A DNA stretch of 32,756 bases from JADHUC01 sp964617665. Lineage in GTDB: Bacteria > Planctomycetota > Planctomycetia > Pirellulales > Pirellulaceae. A program made the position numbers and the translations under genes. Location of the stretch: assembly GCA_964617665.1 (NCBI GenBank), contig CAZUAH010000097.1, forward strand, positions 1 through 32,756. Direction: 5' to 3'. Within the stretch, counting starts at the first letter, position 1; each line of letters begins with the position of its first letter. A model generated the notes under the pieces. It searched no databases, was not told the DNA's origin, and was given only the letters and a program-made list of their open reading frames with translations. Shown in pieces: positions 25,665 through 32,756 of this stretch.

Positions 25665-27332
25665 ATGGCAGAAATCGTGAACGTGGGCCTCCGCCTGAGC
25701 GAGACCGCTCGGCTCGATCCGGACGGCATCGCCGTCGTCGAACCGCTCGGGCGTGACAAGAAAGGCAAACGCCAATACCGTCATTTGACTTTTCGCGAAT
25801 TGGACGACGACAGCAGCTTGTTGGCCGACGGGTTGAGGAATCTCGGCGGTGGGCCGGAAATACGATTGGTATTGATGGTCCGCCCCAGCATCGACTTCAT
25901 CTCCCTCGTATTCGCCATGTTCAAGGCGGGCGTGATAACGGTGCTGATAGATCCCGGAATGGGAAGAAAGAACTTGGTCCGTTGCCTCGAAGACGTCGAA
26001 CCGGACGGATTCGTGGCCATCCCGCTGGCCCACGCCGCGCGTTCGCTAATGCGAAGGCGGTTCCCAAAGGCTCGCCTGAATGTCACCGTTGGACGGCGGT
26101 GGTTCTGGGGTGGGGCGACCATTGACCAGTTGCGACAGAGGCAACTAAGTGCAGACTTCCAACCGGCAGCGACCAAGGCGGATGATCCGGCTGCAATCAT
26201 TTTCACCACCGGGAGTACGGGGCCGCCGAAAGGAGTTCTGTACCGCCACGGCAATTTCAACCAGCAAGTAGACGAGATCCGCGATCAATACGGCATCCAG
26301 CCAGGTGAAATCGACCTGCCGGGGTTCCCGCTTTTCGCCTTGTTCAATTGTGCGATGAAGGTGTCCACGATCATCCCGGACATGGATCCCACCCGGCCGG
26401 CTGACGTCGATCCTCGAAACATCATCGAAGCCGCGCATGACTGGAAGGTCACGCAAGCATTCGGTTCACCTGCCCTGTGGAATACGGTCGGCCGTTACTG
26501 CGAACGACACGATGTCAAGCTGCCCACGCTGCGACGCGTATTGTCAGCCGGCGCGCCGGTTCCACCTCACGTTCTGGAACGCATGAAGAACGCGATTCAT
26601 CCCGAGGGTGATATCCACACTCCATACGGCTCAACGGAATCGTTGCCAGTCGCTTCGACATCGGCGACTGAGGTATTGAGTGAGACGGCTGCACGCACCA
26701 AGAAGGGTGCCGGAACGTGCGTTGGGCGTCGCTTCCCAGGGATCGAATGGAAGGTGATTCGCATTGACGATGGACCGATCGCGAACATGGGCCAGATCGA
26801 AGAACTGCCTCGCGGGGAGATCGGCGAATTGATGGTGAAAGGTGCCGTTGTGACCACAGAGTACGTCACACGCACAGATGCAAACCCACTGCACAAGATA
26901 CGAGATGGCGACGACGTCTGGCATCGCCTTGGCGACGTAGGCTACTTGGACGATCAGGATCGATTCTGGTTTTGTGGACGCAAATCCCATCGCCTGCTAA
27001 CTGCGGATGGGCCAATGTACACGATCCCCTGCGAAGCGATCTTCAATCAGCATGAACGCATCTACCGGTCTGCATTGGTGGGCCTTGGAGCGGCGGGCAA
27101 CCAGCGTCCCGTGCTCGTCGCGGAACCGTGGCCGGAGCACCAACCGAAATCGCGGCAGGAAACGGAACGGCTGCAGCACGAGTTATTGGAACTGGCCCAG
27201 TCTGACCCATTGACCGATCAGATTCGAGACATTCTTATCCATTCATCCCTGCCCGTAGACATTCGCCATAACGCCAAGATTTTTCGAGAAAAACTGGCAA
27301 TCTGGGCGGCAAAACGTATCGGCGCGAAATGA
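25665..27332 (+). CDS. AMP-dependent synthetase, OleC (olefin beta-lactone synthetase)-like
   Basis: 555 residues from ATG 25665, with AAGG 6 bases upstream; the earlier TTG would overlap the NPCBM gene. The P-loop TTGSTGPPKG is at 181-190, and YGSTESLPVAST at about 321 is the A5-type motif. Other blocks matching OleC are ALFNCAMKVSTIIPDMDPTR, FGSPALW, RRVLSAGAPVPP, GAGTCVGRRFPG and LGDVGYLDDQDRFWFCGRKS. OleC adenylates a beta-hydroxy acid and closes a beta-lactone in the OleABCD hydrocarbon pathway. The OleA, OleB and OleD partners are not in the window, so a different acid substrate is possible. It ends the central operon; a stem-loop follows. Confidence 0.85.
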   Translation: MAEIVNVGLRLSETARLDPDGIAVVEPLGRDKKGKRQYRHLTFRELDDDSSLLADGLRNLGGGPEIRLVLMVRPSIDFISLVFAMFKAGVITVLIDPGMGRKNLVRCLEDVEPDGFVAIPLAHAARSLMRRRFPKARLNVTVGRRWFWGGATIDQLRQRQLSADFQPAATKADDPAAIIFTTGSTGPPKGVLYRHGNFNQQVDEIRDQYGIQPGEIDLPGFPLFALFNCAMKVSTIIPDMDPTRPADVDPRNIIEAAHDWKVTQAFGSPALWNTVGRYCERHDVKLPTLRRVLSAGAPVPPHVLERMKNAIHPEGDIHTPYGSTESLPVASTSATEVLSETAARTKKGAGTCVGRRFPGIEWKVIRIDDGPIANMGQIEELPRGEIGELMVKGAVVTTEYVTRTDANPLHKIRDGDDVWHRLGDVGYLDDQDRFWFCGRKSHRLLTADGPMYTIPCEAIFNQHERIYRSALVGLGAAGNQRPVLVAEPWPEHQPKSRQETERLQHELLELAQSDPLTDQIRDILIHSSLPVDIRHNAKIFREKLAIWAAKRIGAK

Positions 27333-27362
27333 CGGAAGTCCAATCGCACCAACCCTCTACGC

Positions 27363-27399
27363 GCAGTGCGCGGTGGGTCCCCGCACACTGCCCCCTTTT
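27363..27399 (+). terminator. Stem-loop with short T-run after the central operon
   Basis: Arms gcagtgcgcgg (27363-27373) and ccgcacactgc (27381-27391), 10 of 11 matched, 7-base loop, followed by cccctttt. It resembles a weak rho-independent terminator, and lies 30 bases after the OleC-like stop. Confidence 0.55.
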
Positions 27400-27426
27400 G
27401 ACATCTGCCTATGAGCCAACTACTAT
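27398..27426 (+). promoter_or_regulatory. Sigma70-like promoter for the dksA-like/lspA unit
   Basis: A perfect TTGACA (27398-27403) stands 17 bases before TACTAT (27421-27426; 4 of 6 to TATAAT). It overlaps the last base-run of the preceding terminator and lies 88 bases upstream of the zinc-finger ATG. Confidence 0.6.
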
Positions 27427-27514
27427 TGAAAGGCTCTGACACGTGCCGGCCGCTGGCGCGTGCGATCCGGATCTTGAGCGATCCGGCGACGAATCGAGGA
27501 TTGGAGAACGCAGC

Positions 27515-27886
27515 ATGAAAAAGCCCGAAATGAAGGTATACAAGGAACGCCTTTTGGCCCTGCGAGCCCGTTTGCGTGGAGATGTGCACGCTATGGCGGA
27601 TGCCGCCTTGAATAAGACTCGGGCCGAAGCTAGTGGCGACCTGTCGTTGATGCCGATACACATGGCGGACGTGGGAACGGATAACTACGAACAAGAATTC
27701 ACGCTGAACTTGATGCAAAACGATGAGGGCACGCTTGAACTGGTCGAAGGTGCTCTTGAAAGGATTGAAGACGGCGTTTATGGTAGCTGCGTCGAATGTA
27801 GCGGACGCATTCCAAAGACCCGATTGAACGCCATTCCGTACACGCCCCATTGTGTCAAGTGCGCAAGCAAGCTTGAAAGCCACTGA
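27515..27886 (+). CDS. TraR/DksA-family zinc-finger protein
   Basis: 123 residues from ATG 27515 with GGAG 8-11 bases upstream. The N-terminal half is a charged coiled coil (KERLLALRARLRGDVHAMAD...), with DVGTDNYEQEFTL in the middle, as in DksA/YocK-type proteins. The C-terminal zinc finger has C92-x2-C95 and C113-x2-C116, with GSCVECSGRIPKTRLNAIPY between. DksA proteins enter the RNA polymerase secondary channel and, with ppGpp, adjust transcription; shorter relatives are general stress proteins. The acidic DxxDxA tip of E. coli DksA was not clearly seen, so DksA activity is not assured. Its 3' end overlaps lspA by 35 bases. Confidence 0.88.
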   Translation: MKKPEMKVYKERLLALRARLRGDVHAMADAALNKTRAEASGDLSLMPIHMADVGTDNYEQEFTLNLMQNDEGTLELVEGALERIEDGVYGSCVECSGRIPKTRLNAIPYTPHCVKCASKLESH

Positions 27887-28463
27887 GCGTCTGGATTCCC
27901 TGGTCGTTCCCAAGAATCGCTACGTAATCTTCTTCTCTCTCGCCGTGGTGGGATGCGCCCTCGATCTACTCACCAAGCATTGGATCTTCGAATGGCGAGG
28001 CATCCCGGAGCTGGGCCAGCCAAGAAACATCTGGTGGCTGTGGGAGGGCTACATCGGCATTGAAACGACGCTGAACCGTGGAGCGTTGTTCGGCATGGGA
28101 GAAGGTTTTGGCCTCTTTTTCGCCCTCCTTTCAGTTTTTGCCGCTGCAGGCATTTTGGTCTGGCTCTTCTGGTTCAAGGCTGCCCAGGATCGTCTGCTGA
28201 CCATCGCATTGGGATGCGTCACGGGGGGCATATGCGGTAACCTGTACGACCGCCTTGGGCTATGGCACGACGGAGATGTACTGGAAGGCTACGAACGCGC
28301 GGTTCGCGATTGGGTTTTGTTCTGTTATAAGGGCTACACTTGGCCCAACTTCAACATCGCCGACAGCCTGCTCGTTTGTGGTGCGATCATGCTGGCTTGG
28401 CACGGCTTCATTCGAAAGGAGCCCCTCGAGAAACCTGAATCCTCGGGCAAGACCGACGCATGA
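27852..28463 (+). CDS. lspA: Lipoprotein signal peptidase II
   Basis: 203 residues from GTG 27852. TM helices: YVIFFSLAVVGCALDLLTK (contains D38), an N-x-GALF turn LNRGALFGMG, FFALLSVFAAAGILVWLFW, and TIALGCVTGGICGNLYDRLG (D133). The second catalytic Asp is in FNIADS (D171). The segment between the two motifs is longer than in E. coli. LspA cuts the signal peptide of prolipoproteins after diacylglyceryl transfer in the inner membrane. The window's own lipoprotein candidate (22438) is a potential substrate type. The GTG start lies within the upstream gene; a TTG 7 codons later is possible. Co-transcribed with the zinc-finger gene. Confidence 0.92.
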   Translation: MSSAQASLKATERLDSLVVPKNRYVIFFSLAVVGCALDLLTKHWIFEWRGIPELGQPRNIWWLWEGYIGIETTLNRGALFGMGEGFGLFFALLSVFAAAGILVWLFWFKAAQDRLLTIALGCVTGGICGNLYDRLGLWHDGDVLEGYERAVRDWVLFCYKGYTWPNFNIADSLLVCGAIMLAWHGFIRKEPLEKPESSGKTDA

Positions 28464-28475
28464 CGCCCCGTTTGG

Positions 28476-28503
28476 TTGACTTTCTGTCAGAGTTTGCTAT
28501 ATC
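28476..28503 (+). promoter_or_regulatory. Likely promoter of the Rrf2 gene
   Basis: TTGACT (28476-28481) and TATATC (28498-28503), spacer 16. Starts about 120 bases upstream of the Rrf2 ATG and leaves the palindrome at 28566 in the leader. Confidence 0.45.
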
Positions 28504-28565
28504 TTGCATGCAGTATTCACGTACGCGGGCTCAGATTGCTGCACTCACATCGGGACAGACGACGT

Positions 28566-28583
28566 GTGATTCGCGCGAATCAC
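28566..28583. promoter_or_regulatory. Perfect 18-bp palindrome, candidate Rrf2 operator
   Basis: gtgattcgcgcgaatcac is its own reverse complement. It is 44 bases before the Rrf2 ATG and about 60 bases past the proposed -10. Rrf2 proteins such as CymR and IscR bind palindromes of similar size near their own or other promoters, so autoregulation is an attractive inference. It could alternatively be an unrelated hairpin. Confidence 0.5.
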
Positions 28584-28626
28584 CGAAGAGGCGATGCGGC
28601 GATCGCAGTGAATTCAGGCGGCTACC

Positions 28627-29067
28627 ATGAAGCTTTCGCGAACTGTCTCCTATGCCGTGCGAGCCACACTTCAGTTGGCCAAGAGTGATTCATCGATACC
28701 AGTGCCCTGCAGCAAACTCGCATCTGAAGGTGACATGCCGGAGCGGTTCCTGCTGCAGATTCTGCGAATGCTCGTGACGCATGGCATTCTAAAATCGACG
28801 CGCGGTGTTGACGGCGGCTACTCGTTGACAAGGCCGGCGGACAAGGTATCACTGCTCGAGGTCATCGAAGCAATTGACGGGCCGATGGAGAATCAGCAGG
28901 AGGCGGTGGACACAGAAGAGAGCGAAGTAGCCCAAAACAGTCTGCAGTCTGCCCTCAAGGAAGTCACACAGACGGCCCGTCGGCAGTTGGAGGCCATCAA
29001 GTTGTCGCAATTGTTGCCGCCCCCGCCAATCGTCAAGGAAGCGACTGACGAAGTGCCCGGACTGTGA
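28627..29067 (+). CDS. Rrf2-family transcriptional regulator without Fe-S cysteines
   Basis: 146 residues. The winged HTH is canonical: MKLSRTVSYAVRATLQLAK, then PERFLLQILRMLVTHGIL, and the wing STRGVDGGYSLTRPADKVSLLEVIEAIDGP. The region where IscR/NsrR-type members carry three cysteines (after IDGP) is instead acidic and Cys-free; the only Cys is C28 in PCSKLAS. So it is probably a CymR-type protein that does not bind a [2Fe-2S] or [4Fe-4S] cluster. A 35-residue helical/proline-rich tail (LPPPPIVKEATDE) follows. It lies 163 bases after lspA with its own promoter-like element and palindrome. Target genes unknown. Confidence 0.88.
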   Translation: MKLSRTVSYAVRATLQLAKSDSSIPVPCSKLASEGDMPERFLLQILRMLVTHGILKSTRGVDGGYSLTRPADKVSLLEVIEAIDGPMENQQEAVDTEESEVAQNSLQSALKEVTQTARRQLEAIKLSQLLPPPPIVKEATDEVPGL

Positions 29068-29215
29068 TGCTTGGCTTTCTCAAAGTGTGGCACGCCTCTA
29101 ACGTGCCTGCGACTCAAGAGCCACGTTGGAAACGTTCTCCTCAGGAAGCCGCTCGACGACACGGAAACGCGCAAAGCCGGCTAAGAACGGAGAGGCCAAC
29201 TTCGTACTCCATATC

Positions 29216-30028
29216 ATGATGAACAAAGACGCAGAGATCATTCCCCGGTTGGAACTTGCTCTATCAGCCGCTCGTGAAGCGGGCCGCTTGACGTTGGATT
29301 TCTTCCAACTGCCCGACTTGCAGGTTGAACGAAAATCCGATAACTCGCCCGTGACCGAAGCGGATCGACGCGCGGAGCAGTTGCTCAAGAGTCGAATCGC
29401 CGACGCGTTTCCAAACGATGCCGTTCTGGGCGAGGAGTCTGGCGAGCAAGCTGGCGACTCGGAGTTCCGTTGGATCGTGGATCCCATCGACGGAACAAAG
29501 TCATTCATCAGCGGAGTCCCGCTGTACGGCACGCTGGTGGGCGTCGAGCACGAAGGACGTAGTGTGATCGGCGTGATCGATATACCAGCGTTGGGCGAGT
29601 GCGCATATGCGGCCACCGGTCACGGAGCTTGGTACATCAGAGGTGACGCCCAGCCGCGACCGACTCGCGTGTCCGAGCGAGAGACACTCGCCGACGGTCT
29701 GTTCGTGACATCGCAAGTCGACACCTTTGCAGAACGTGGTGCTTTGGAAGCGTATTATGAACTGGAGCGGACAGCCTATATCACACGCACTTGGGGCGAC
29801 GCCTATGGCTATCTGCTAGTTGCCACCGGGCGAGCCGAAGTGATGGTTGATCCAATCGTGAATGACTGGGATACAGCCGCATTGCAGCCCGTGGTAGAAG
29901 AGGCCGGCGGCGCATTTGTCAACTGGGAGGGGCACGCGACGACGCACAGTGGCGAAGCGATCGGCTGTAACCGTCACGTCTTGGAGGAAGTGCTGGCTAT
30001 CACGCGTCGTTATCCCAAGTCCGGCTGA
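29216..30028 (+). CDS. hisN: Inositol-monophosphatase family phosphatase, histidinol-phosphatase (HisN)-like
   Basis: 270 residues from ATG 29216 (a second ATG follows at once). Motifs of the Mg-dependent family are visible: E in LGEESGE (metal ligand), WIVDPIDGTKSFISGVP (metal site), and WDTAALQPVVEEAGG near residue 222. The GTKSFI-x-G-x-P-L-YGTL text is characteristic of HisN histidinol-phosphatases rather than inositol phosphatases. HisN removes phosphate from histidinol phosphate in histidine synthesis. No other his gene is in the window. No clear ribosome site is seen. Subfamily likely, substrate not proven. Confidence 0.82.
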   Translation: MMNKDAEIIPRLELALSAAREAGRLTLDFFQLPDLQVERKSDNSPVTEADRRAEQLLKSRIADAFPNDAVLGEESGEQAGDSEFRWIVDPIDGTKSFISGVPLYGTLVGVEHEGRSVIGVIDIPALGECAYAATGHGAWYIRGDAQPRPTRVSERETLADGLFVTSQVDTFAERGALEAYYELERTAYITRTWGDAYGYLLVATGRAEVMVDPIVNDWDTAALQPVVEEAGGAFVNWEGHATTHSGEAIGCNRHVLEEVLAITRRYPKSG

Positions 30029-30051
30029 CGGGCAAGCCCGTTGATTTACCG

Positions 30052-30792
30052 TTATCGCCAGAGATCGTCGTCGGCGAATGGATGCGCCGGCCCTAAGATC
30101 TTCGGCTTGGGTAGAGCCTTCAACGCATGCACCGCCAGGTGGAGATCTTCCTTGGTGGTAATCTTCAGGTTGATGGGCGAACCCCGTACAATCCGCACGT
30201 TTTGGCCTAGTTGCTCGACCAGTTGTGCATCGTCGGTTGCGGCAAGTTCACCACGGTTGGCGTAGGCGTCCAGCAGCAATTGCCTGCGGAAAACCTGCGG
30301 CGTCTGCGCCTCCCAGAGGTTCTCGCGTTGCACGGTCTCCTCGATCGTACCGTCCTTCGCGCCTTTCTTGAGAGTCCCACGCACGGGAATGGCCAGAATC
30401 GCGGCATCGGACTCTTCTGCTGCCTCGAAGACTCTGTCGATCCACTCGTTTGCGATGCATGGGCGAGCCGCATCGTGTACCGCCACGAAATCGATGTCTG
30501 GCTTGACCCGAGCCAACGCGTTGGCGACCGAGTCGGCACGCCCCGCTCCGCCGTCGATCACGTCGATACCCAGCACAGCCGCATTGGCCGCGAACTTCAT
30601 GGTGAACGCTTCCCGATCGTCCGGCGAGATGACCAGGATTAGTTGCTTCACATCATCCCGATTGATGAACTTCTCGGCCGAGTGCAGCCAAACGGCACGA
30701 TTTGCCAGTACGGCAAACGGCTTCTTGTAGTGAGGATCTTTGAACCGGCTGCTTTTGCCGGCTGCAGCGAGAATCACGGCAAAACTGGCCAC
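30052..30792 (-). CDS. ispD: 2-C-methyl-D-erythritol 4-phosphate cytidylyltransferase (IspD)
   Basis: 246 residues from GTG 30790-30792, which has AAGGA 7 bases upstream; a TTG 12 codons earlier is less likely. The nucleotide-binding motif AVILAAAGKSSRF is followed by KKPFAVLANRAVW, VISPDD, the DGGAGRADSV block, and FVAVHDAARP. WEAQTPQVFRR and NLKITTKEDL complete the IspD layout. It forms CDP-methylerythritol from CTP and MEP in isoprenoid synthesis. Convergent with the HisN gene (23 bases between stops) and divergent from the TPR gene. No ispF is adjacent. Confidence 0.92.
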   Translation of the reverse strand: MASFAVILAAAGKSSRFKDPHYKKPFAVLANRAVWLHSAEKFINRDDVKQLILVISPDDREAFTMKFAANAAVLGIDVIDGGAGRADSVANALARVKPDIDFVAVHDAARPCIANEWIDRVFEAAEESDAAILAIPVRGTLKKGAKDGTIEETVQRENLWEAQTPQVFRRQLLLDAYANRGELAATDDAQLVEQLGQNVRIVRGSPINLKITTKEDLHLAVHALKALPKPKILGPAHPFADDDLWR

Positions 30793-30924
30793 TGCCCCAT
30801 CCTTTCGTGTGATGTGGTCCGTCCACAAGAAAACACAGCCAAGACCGTAGCGGATCGCGTCATTGTGAGCTTTCCAGCGGCCACGTCAAGGTTCGACACC
30901 GGTACAAAAACTGACGAATGAAGC

Positions 30925-30945
30925 TATAATTCCGGTTTCCGGAAT
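30925..30945 (+). promoter_or_regulatory. -10 element TATAAT with overlapping inverted repeat
   Basis: TATAAT at 30925-30930 is perfect; no good -35 is seen at 16-18 bases upstream. The perfect inverted repeat attccgg-ttt-ccggaat (30929-30945) overlaps it, so a bound protein would block the promoter. About 45 bases before the TPR gene ATG. Confidence 0.45.
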
Positions 30946-30989
30946 AGGTAACCCTCGCCATAGACTGTCGACCAGACGCTGATCTGCAA

Positions 30990-32657
30990 ATGAGCGGAAC
31001 TGAACTCAGATGGGCCTTTCTTACTGCGTGGCTGGCGGCTGTTTTTGTCGCGAGTCAGGCCGATGTTCATGCTTCGAACAAGAAAGCCTACCGCCACGTA
31101 AACGACGGGATTCAGCACTACCGTGCTGGGAATTTTGAGGCTGCCGACCGAGCCTTTGCCGAGGCTGACATCGCGCTGCCCGAAGATGACCGGATTGCCT
31201 ACGATCGTGCTTGCGTCTTCGCCGCCCGCGGAGACACGGACAAGGCGATCGAGTTGTTTCGTCAGGCGGCCTTGTCTCGGGACCCACAGTTGGCCGCGGG
31301 CAGCCACTACAACTTGGGGTGTGCCGTCGCTACGAAGGCGAAAGCCATCTTTGGCGACAACCCTGAGGAGGCGACGCCGGAGGTTCGCACCGAGGGGCTT
31401 CCGTTGCTGGCATCGGCGATCGCGCACTATCGCGACTGCCTGGAGATCGAGCCGAATCACTCGGGCGCGAGACGAAACCTGGAATTGCTGCGATTGTGGA
31501 TCAAACACATGCAGGACACTTGGGCGAATCGCGACCGCGAGAAACAACGCGACGAAATGGACTTGCTCGCGTTTCTGCAGATGATCGAGGCCCAACAGAC
31601 AGCACTGCGCGGGGCGGTCAAGCAGTTGGAAACCGAAAACGATTCGCCACGTCGCCGGCAAGCGACGAAGCAAGTCAAAACCGAGCAACTGCGGCTGGCC
31701 GACGAAATCAAGCCGTTGAAGGACAAGATCCAGCAGACGCTCCAGCCTCCCGCGGCTCCGGCCGGGCAGGCGAATGCCAAACCGCCCAATGCGGATCAAA
31801 TGAAGAGTGCGTTGGATGCGTTAAACGAGATGGCTGACCGGGCTCGCACGGCCATGCAACGTGCATCGCGGCGACTGGACGACCGAGAATTGCCTGACGC
31901 AGTCGATAATCAAGCCAAAGCCCTGGACGCACTGAACGAAATCTACACCGTGATCGCGCCGTTCCAGCACGTCCTGCAGAAGGCTACGGCCGCGGAGGAC
32001 GGGCTCGTCAATCGGTCACAAGGTATCGTCGAACGACCGGAAGAGGTCGACGACGAAGAGGATGCTCCTACCGTTGACTACCCTGATCTAGCGCAAACTC
32101 AACGTCGAGTCGAAGGCTGGAGCGAGGTCTTGCCGATGAAGGCCCAAGCCGAGTTAAAGCAGATCGAAGCGGTTCCGTCTGCAGCGGGTCCTGCTGGAGC
32201 GGTGAAAGTGATGCCAGGGACCGATCCACAACAGGCCGAGCGAGACAAAGAAGCCCTCAAGAAATCGCTTCAAAAGGCAGTAGAACTCGGACCGAAGATT
32301 AAGGTCCTCTGCGACGAAGCGGCGAAATCGTTGGAGAACGAGGACGCTGACGCCGCCTTGCCGAAACAGGAAGATGCTCTGAAGCTGTTGAAAGAGATCG
32401 CCGAGTCGCTTCCGAAAGAGCCACAACAGAACCAGGACCAAGACGATCAGCAGAAACAGGACGAACAGAAGAAGCAGCCAAAGCAGCAGCCGTCTGGTAA
32501 CGATCAGAAGCAACAACCGAAGCCCAAGGACCTTTCGCGACAACAGGCGGAGGCTGTGCTCAGGAAGGTGCGAGAGCGGGAACGCGAGCATCGCGAAAGA
32601 CAGAAAGAGCTGGGGCGTTTTATCCAAGGCGGAGTCGTCGTTGACAAGGACTGGTAG
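30990..32657 (+). CDS. BatC-like exported TPR protein
   Basis: 555 residues. Signal-type N-terminus WAFLTAWLAAVFVASQADVHA, then TPR helices: HYRAGNFEAADRAFAEAD, DRACVFAARGDTDKAIELF, SHYNLGCAVATKAKA, and a third set ending EIEPNHSGARRNLELL. Residues about 175-330 and 410-470 are charged helices. The tail is very Gln/Lys rich (QQKQDEQKKQPKQQPSG) and the end is AEAVLRKVREREREHR... VVVDKDW, a BatC-type terminus. In the Bat system TPR proteins sit with the VWA proteins BatA/BatB. Here it is 15 kb from the VWA pair and no BatB or BatD was recognised next to it. A BatD-like gene could lie beyond the window edge. Confidence 0.82.
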   Translation: MSGTELRWAFLTAWLAAVFVASQADVHASNKKAYRHVNDGIQHYRAGNFEAADRAFAEADIALPEDDRIAYDRACVFAARGDTDKAIELFRQAALSRDPQLAAGSHYNLGCAVATKAKAIFGDNPEEATPEVRTEGLPLLASAIAHYRDCLEIEPNHSGARRNLELLRLWIKHMQDTWANRDREKQRDEMDLLAFLQMIEAQQTALRGAVKQLETENDSPRRRQATKQVKTEQLRLADEIKPLKDKIQQTLQPPAAPAGQANAKPPNADQMKSALDALNEMADRARTAMQRASRRLDDRELPDAVDNQAKALDALNEIYTVIAPFQHVLQKATAAEDGLVNRSQGIVERPEEVDDEEDAPTVDYPDLAQTQRRVEGWSEVLPMKAQAELKQIEAVPSAAGPAGAVKVMPGTDPQQAERDKEALKKSLQKAVELGPKIKVLCDEAAKSLENEDADAALPKQEDALKLLKEIAESLPKEPQQNQDQDDQQKQDEQKKQPKQQPSGNDQKQQPKPKDLSRQQAEAVLRKVREREREHRERQKELGRFIQGGVVVDKDW

Positions 32658-32663
32658 AACACG

Positions 32664-32756
32664 ATGAAGTCACTGATCTCGCTGGAAAGCACTTCAAAGT
32701 CCATTCTTGGGAGGGCGAAGCTCCTGCTGAGCCGTGTTTTCCCGCGGTTTCGGCTC
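32664..32756 (+). CDS. Possible start of a further gene, open to the window edge (doubtful)
   Basis: An ATG at 32664, 6 bases after the TPR stop, opens a frame (MKSLISLESTSKSILG...) that stays open for 31 codons to the window end. From codon 16 it reads through the palindromic repeat that starts at 32709, giving GRAKLLLSR. That makes a chance frame about as likely as a real gene, and no ribosome site or signal peptide is seen. Confidence 0.2.
   Translation, partial: MKSLISLESTSKSILGRAKLLLSRVFPRFRL
32709..32756. repeat. Palindromic repeat, GGGAGGGCGAAG family, copy 2 (cut by window end)
   Basis: The 26-base left arm (32709-32734) is identical to 2550-2575. After a different 16-base loop, the sequence cggctc (32751-32756) begins the expected right arm. 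A shorter piece, gggagggcga, is at 18620-18629. Identical arms with different loops indicate an interspersed palindromic family. Confidence 0.8.

Noticed and set aside
32154..32627. Minus-strand Leu-rich frame opposite the TPR tail
   Set aside because: Arises from the Gln/Lys-rich codons on the plus strand; looks like TM segments only by composition.
1..32756. tRNA, rRNA, CRISPR, integrase or IS transposase
   Set aside because: No cloverleaf, spacer-repeat array or transposase motifs were recognised on reading both strands.

Overview
The window looks like a chromosomal segment of a planctomycete, probably of the Pirellula/Rhodopirellula type. The reasons are GC-rich DNA, an ECF sigma factor paired with a giant Ser/Thr kinase carrying WD40 and TPR repeats, Tat-exported alpha-alpha toroid and NPCBM proteins, BatA-type von Willebrand (VWA) proteins, and intergenic palindromic repeats. 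No rRNA, tRNA, CRISPR array, integrase or transposase was seen. The genus is inference.

Left part (1-5001): a minus-strand metal-efflux group reads right to left as a DmeF-like cation diffusion facilitator, a small exported Cys-rich protein, and the N-terminal 145 residues of an RND/CusB-type adaptor with an unusual heavy-metal-binding motif (runs off the left edge). Upstream on the same strand is a TIGR03960-type B12-binding radical SAM protein. It is divergent from a small Rieske ferredoxin. Three different imperfect palindromes lie between these genes.

Signalling part (5076-11780): an ECF sigma factor of the Sig-70_X6 type is followed by a 1558-residue membrane-anchored Ser/Thr kinase with about 14 WD40 blades and C-terminal TPRs. 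An exported protein with HAF-like repeats follows. On the opposite strand are a DUF6263-like exported protein and a DUF3524/QTMAN-like glycosyltransferase (tRNA-queuosine mannosyltransferase family).

Central block (14001-27332, all plus): BatA-VWA protein, VWA protein with a glutamine-amidotransferase-like domain (ATGA overlap), a three-TM giant coiled-coil protein, an acidic lipoprotein, a Tat-exported toroid protein, an NPCBM protein and an OleC-like AMP-dependent synthetase. Most gaps are small. The block looks like a cell-envelope machine whose usual MoxR ATPase and DUF58 partners are missing locally. It is the best candidate for a poorly described system. It ends at a stem-loop.

Right part (27398-32756): a good sigma70-like promoter precedes a TraR/DksA zinc-finger protein overlapping lspA. 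Then come an Rrf2 regulator lacking Fe-S cysteines with a perfect 18-bp palindrome in its leader, a HisN-type phosphatase, a convergent ispD, and a BatC-like TPR protein with an inverted repeat over its -10 element. The window ends inside a second copy of the palindrome seen at 2550-2620.
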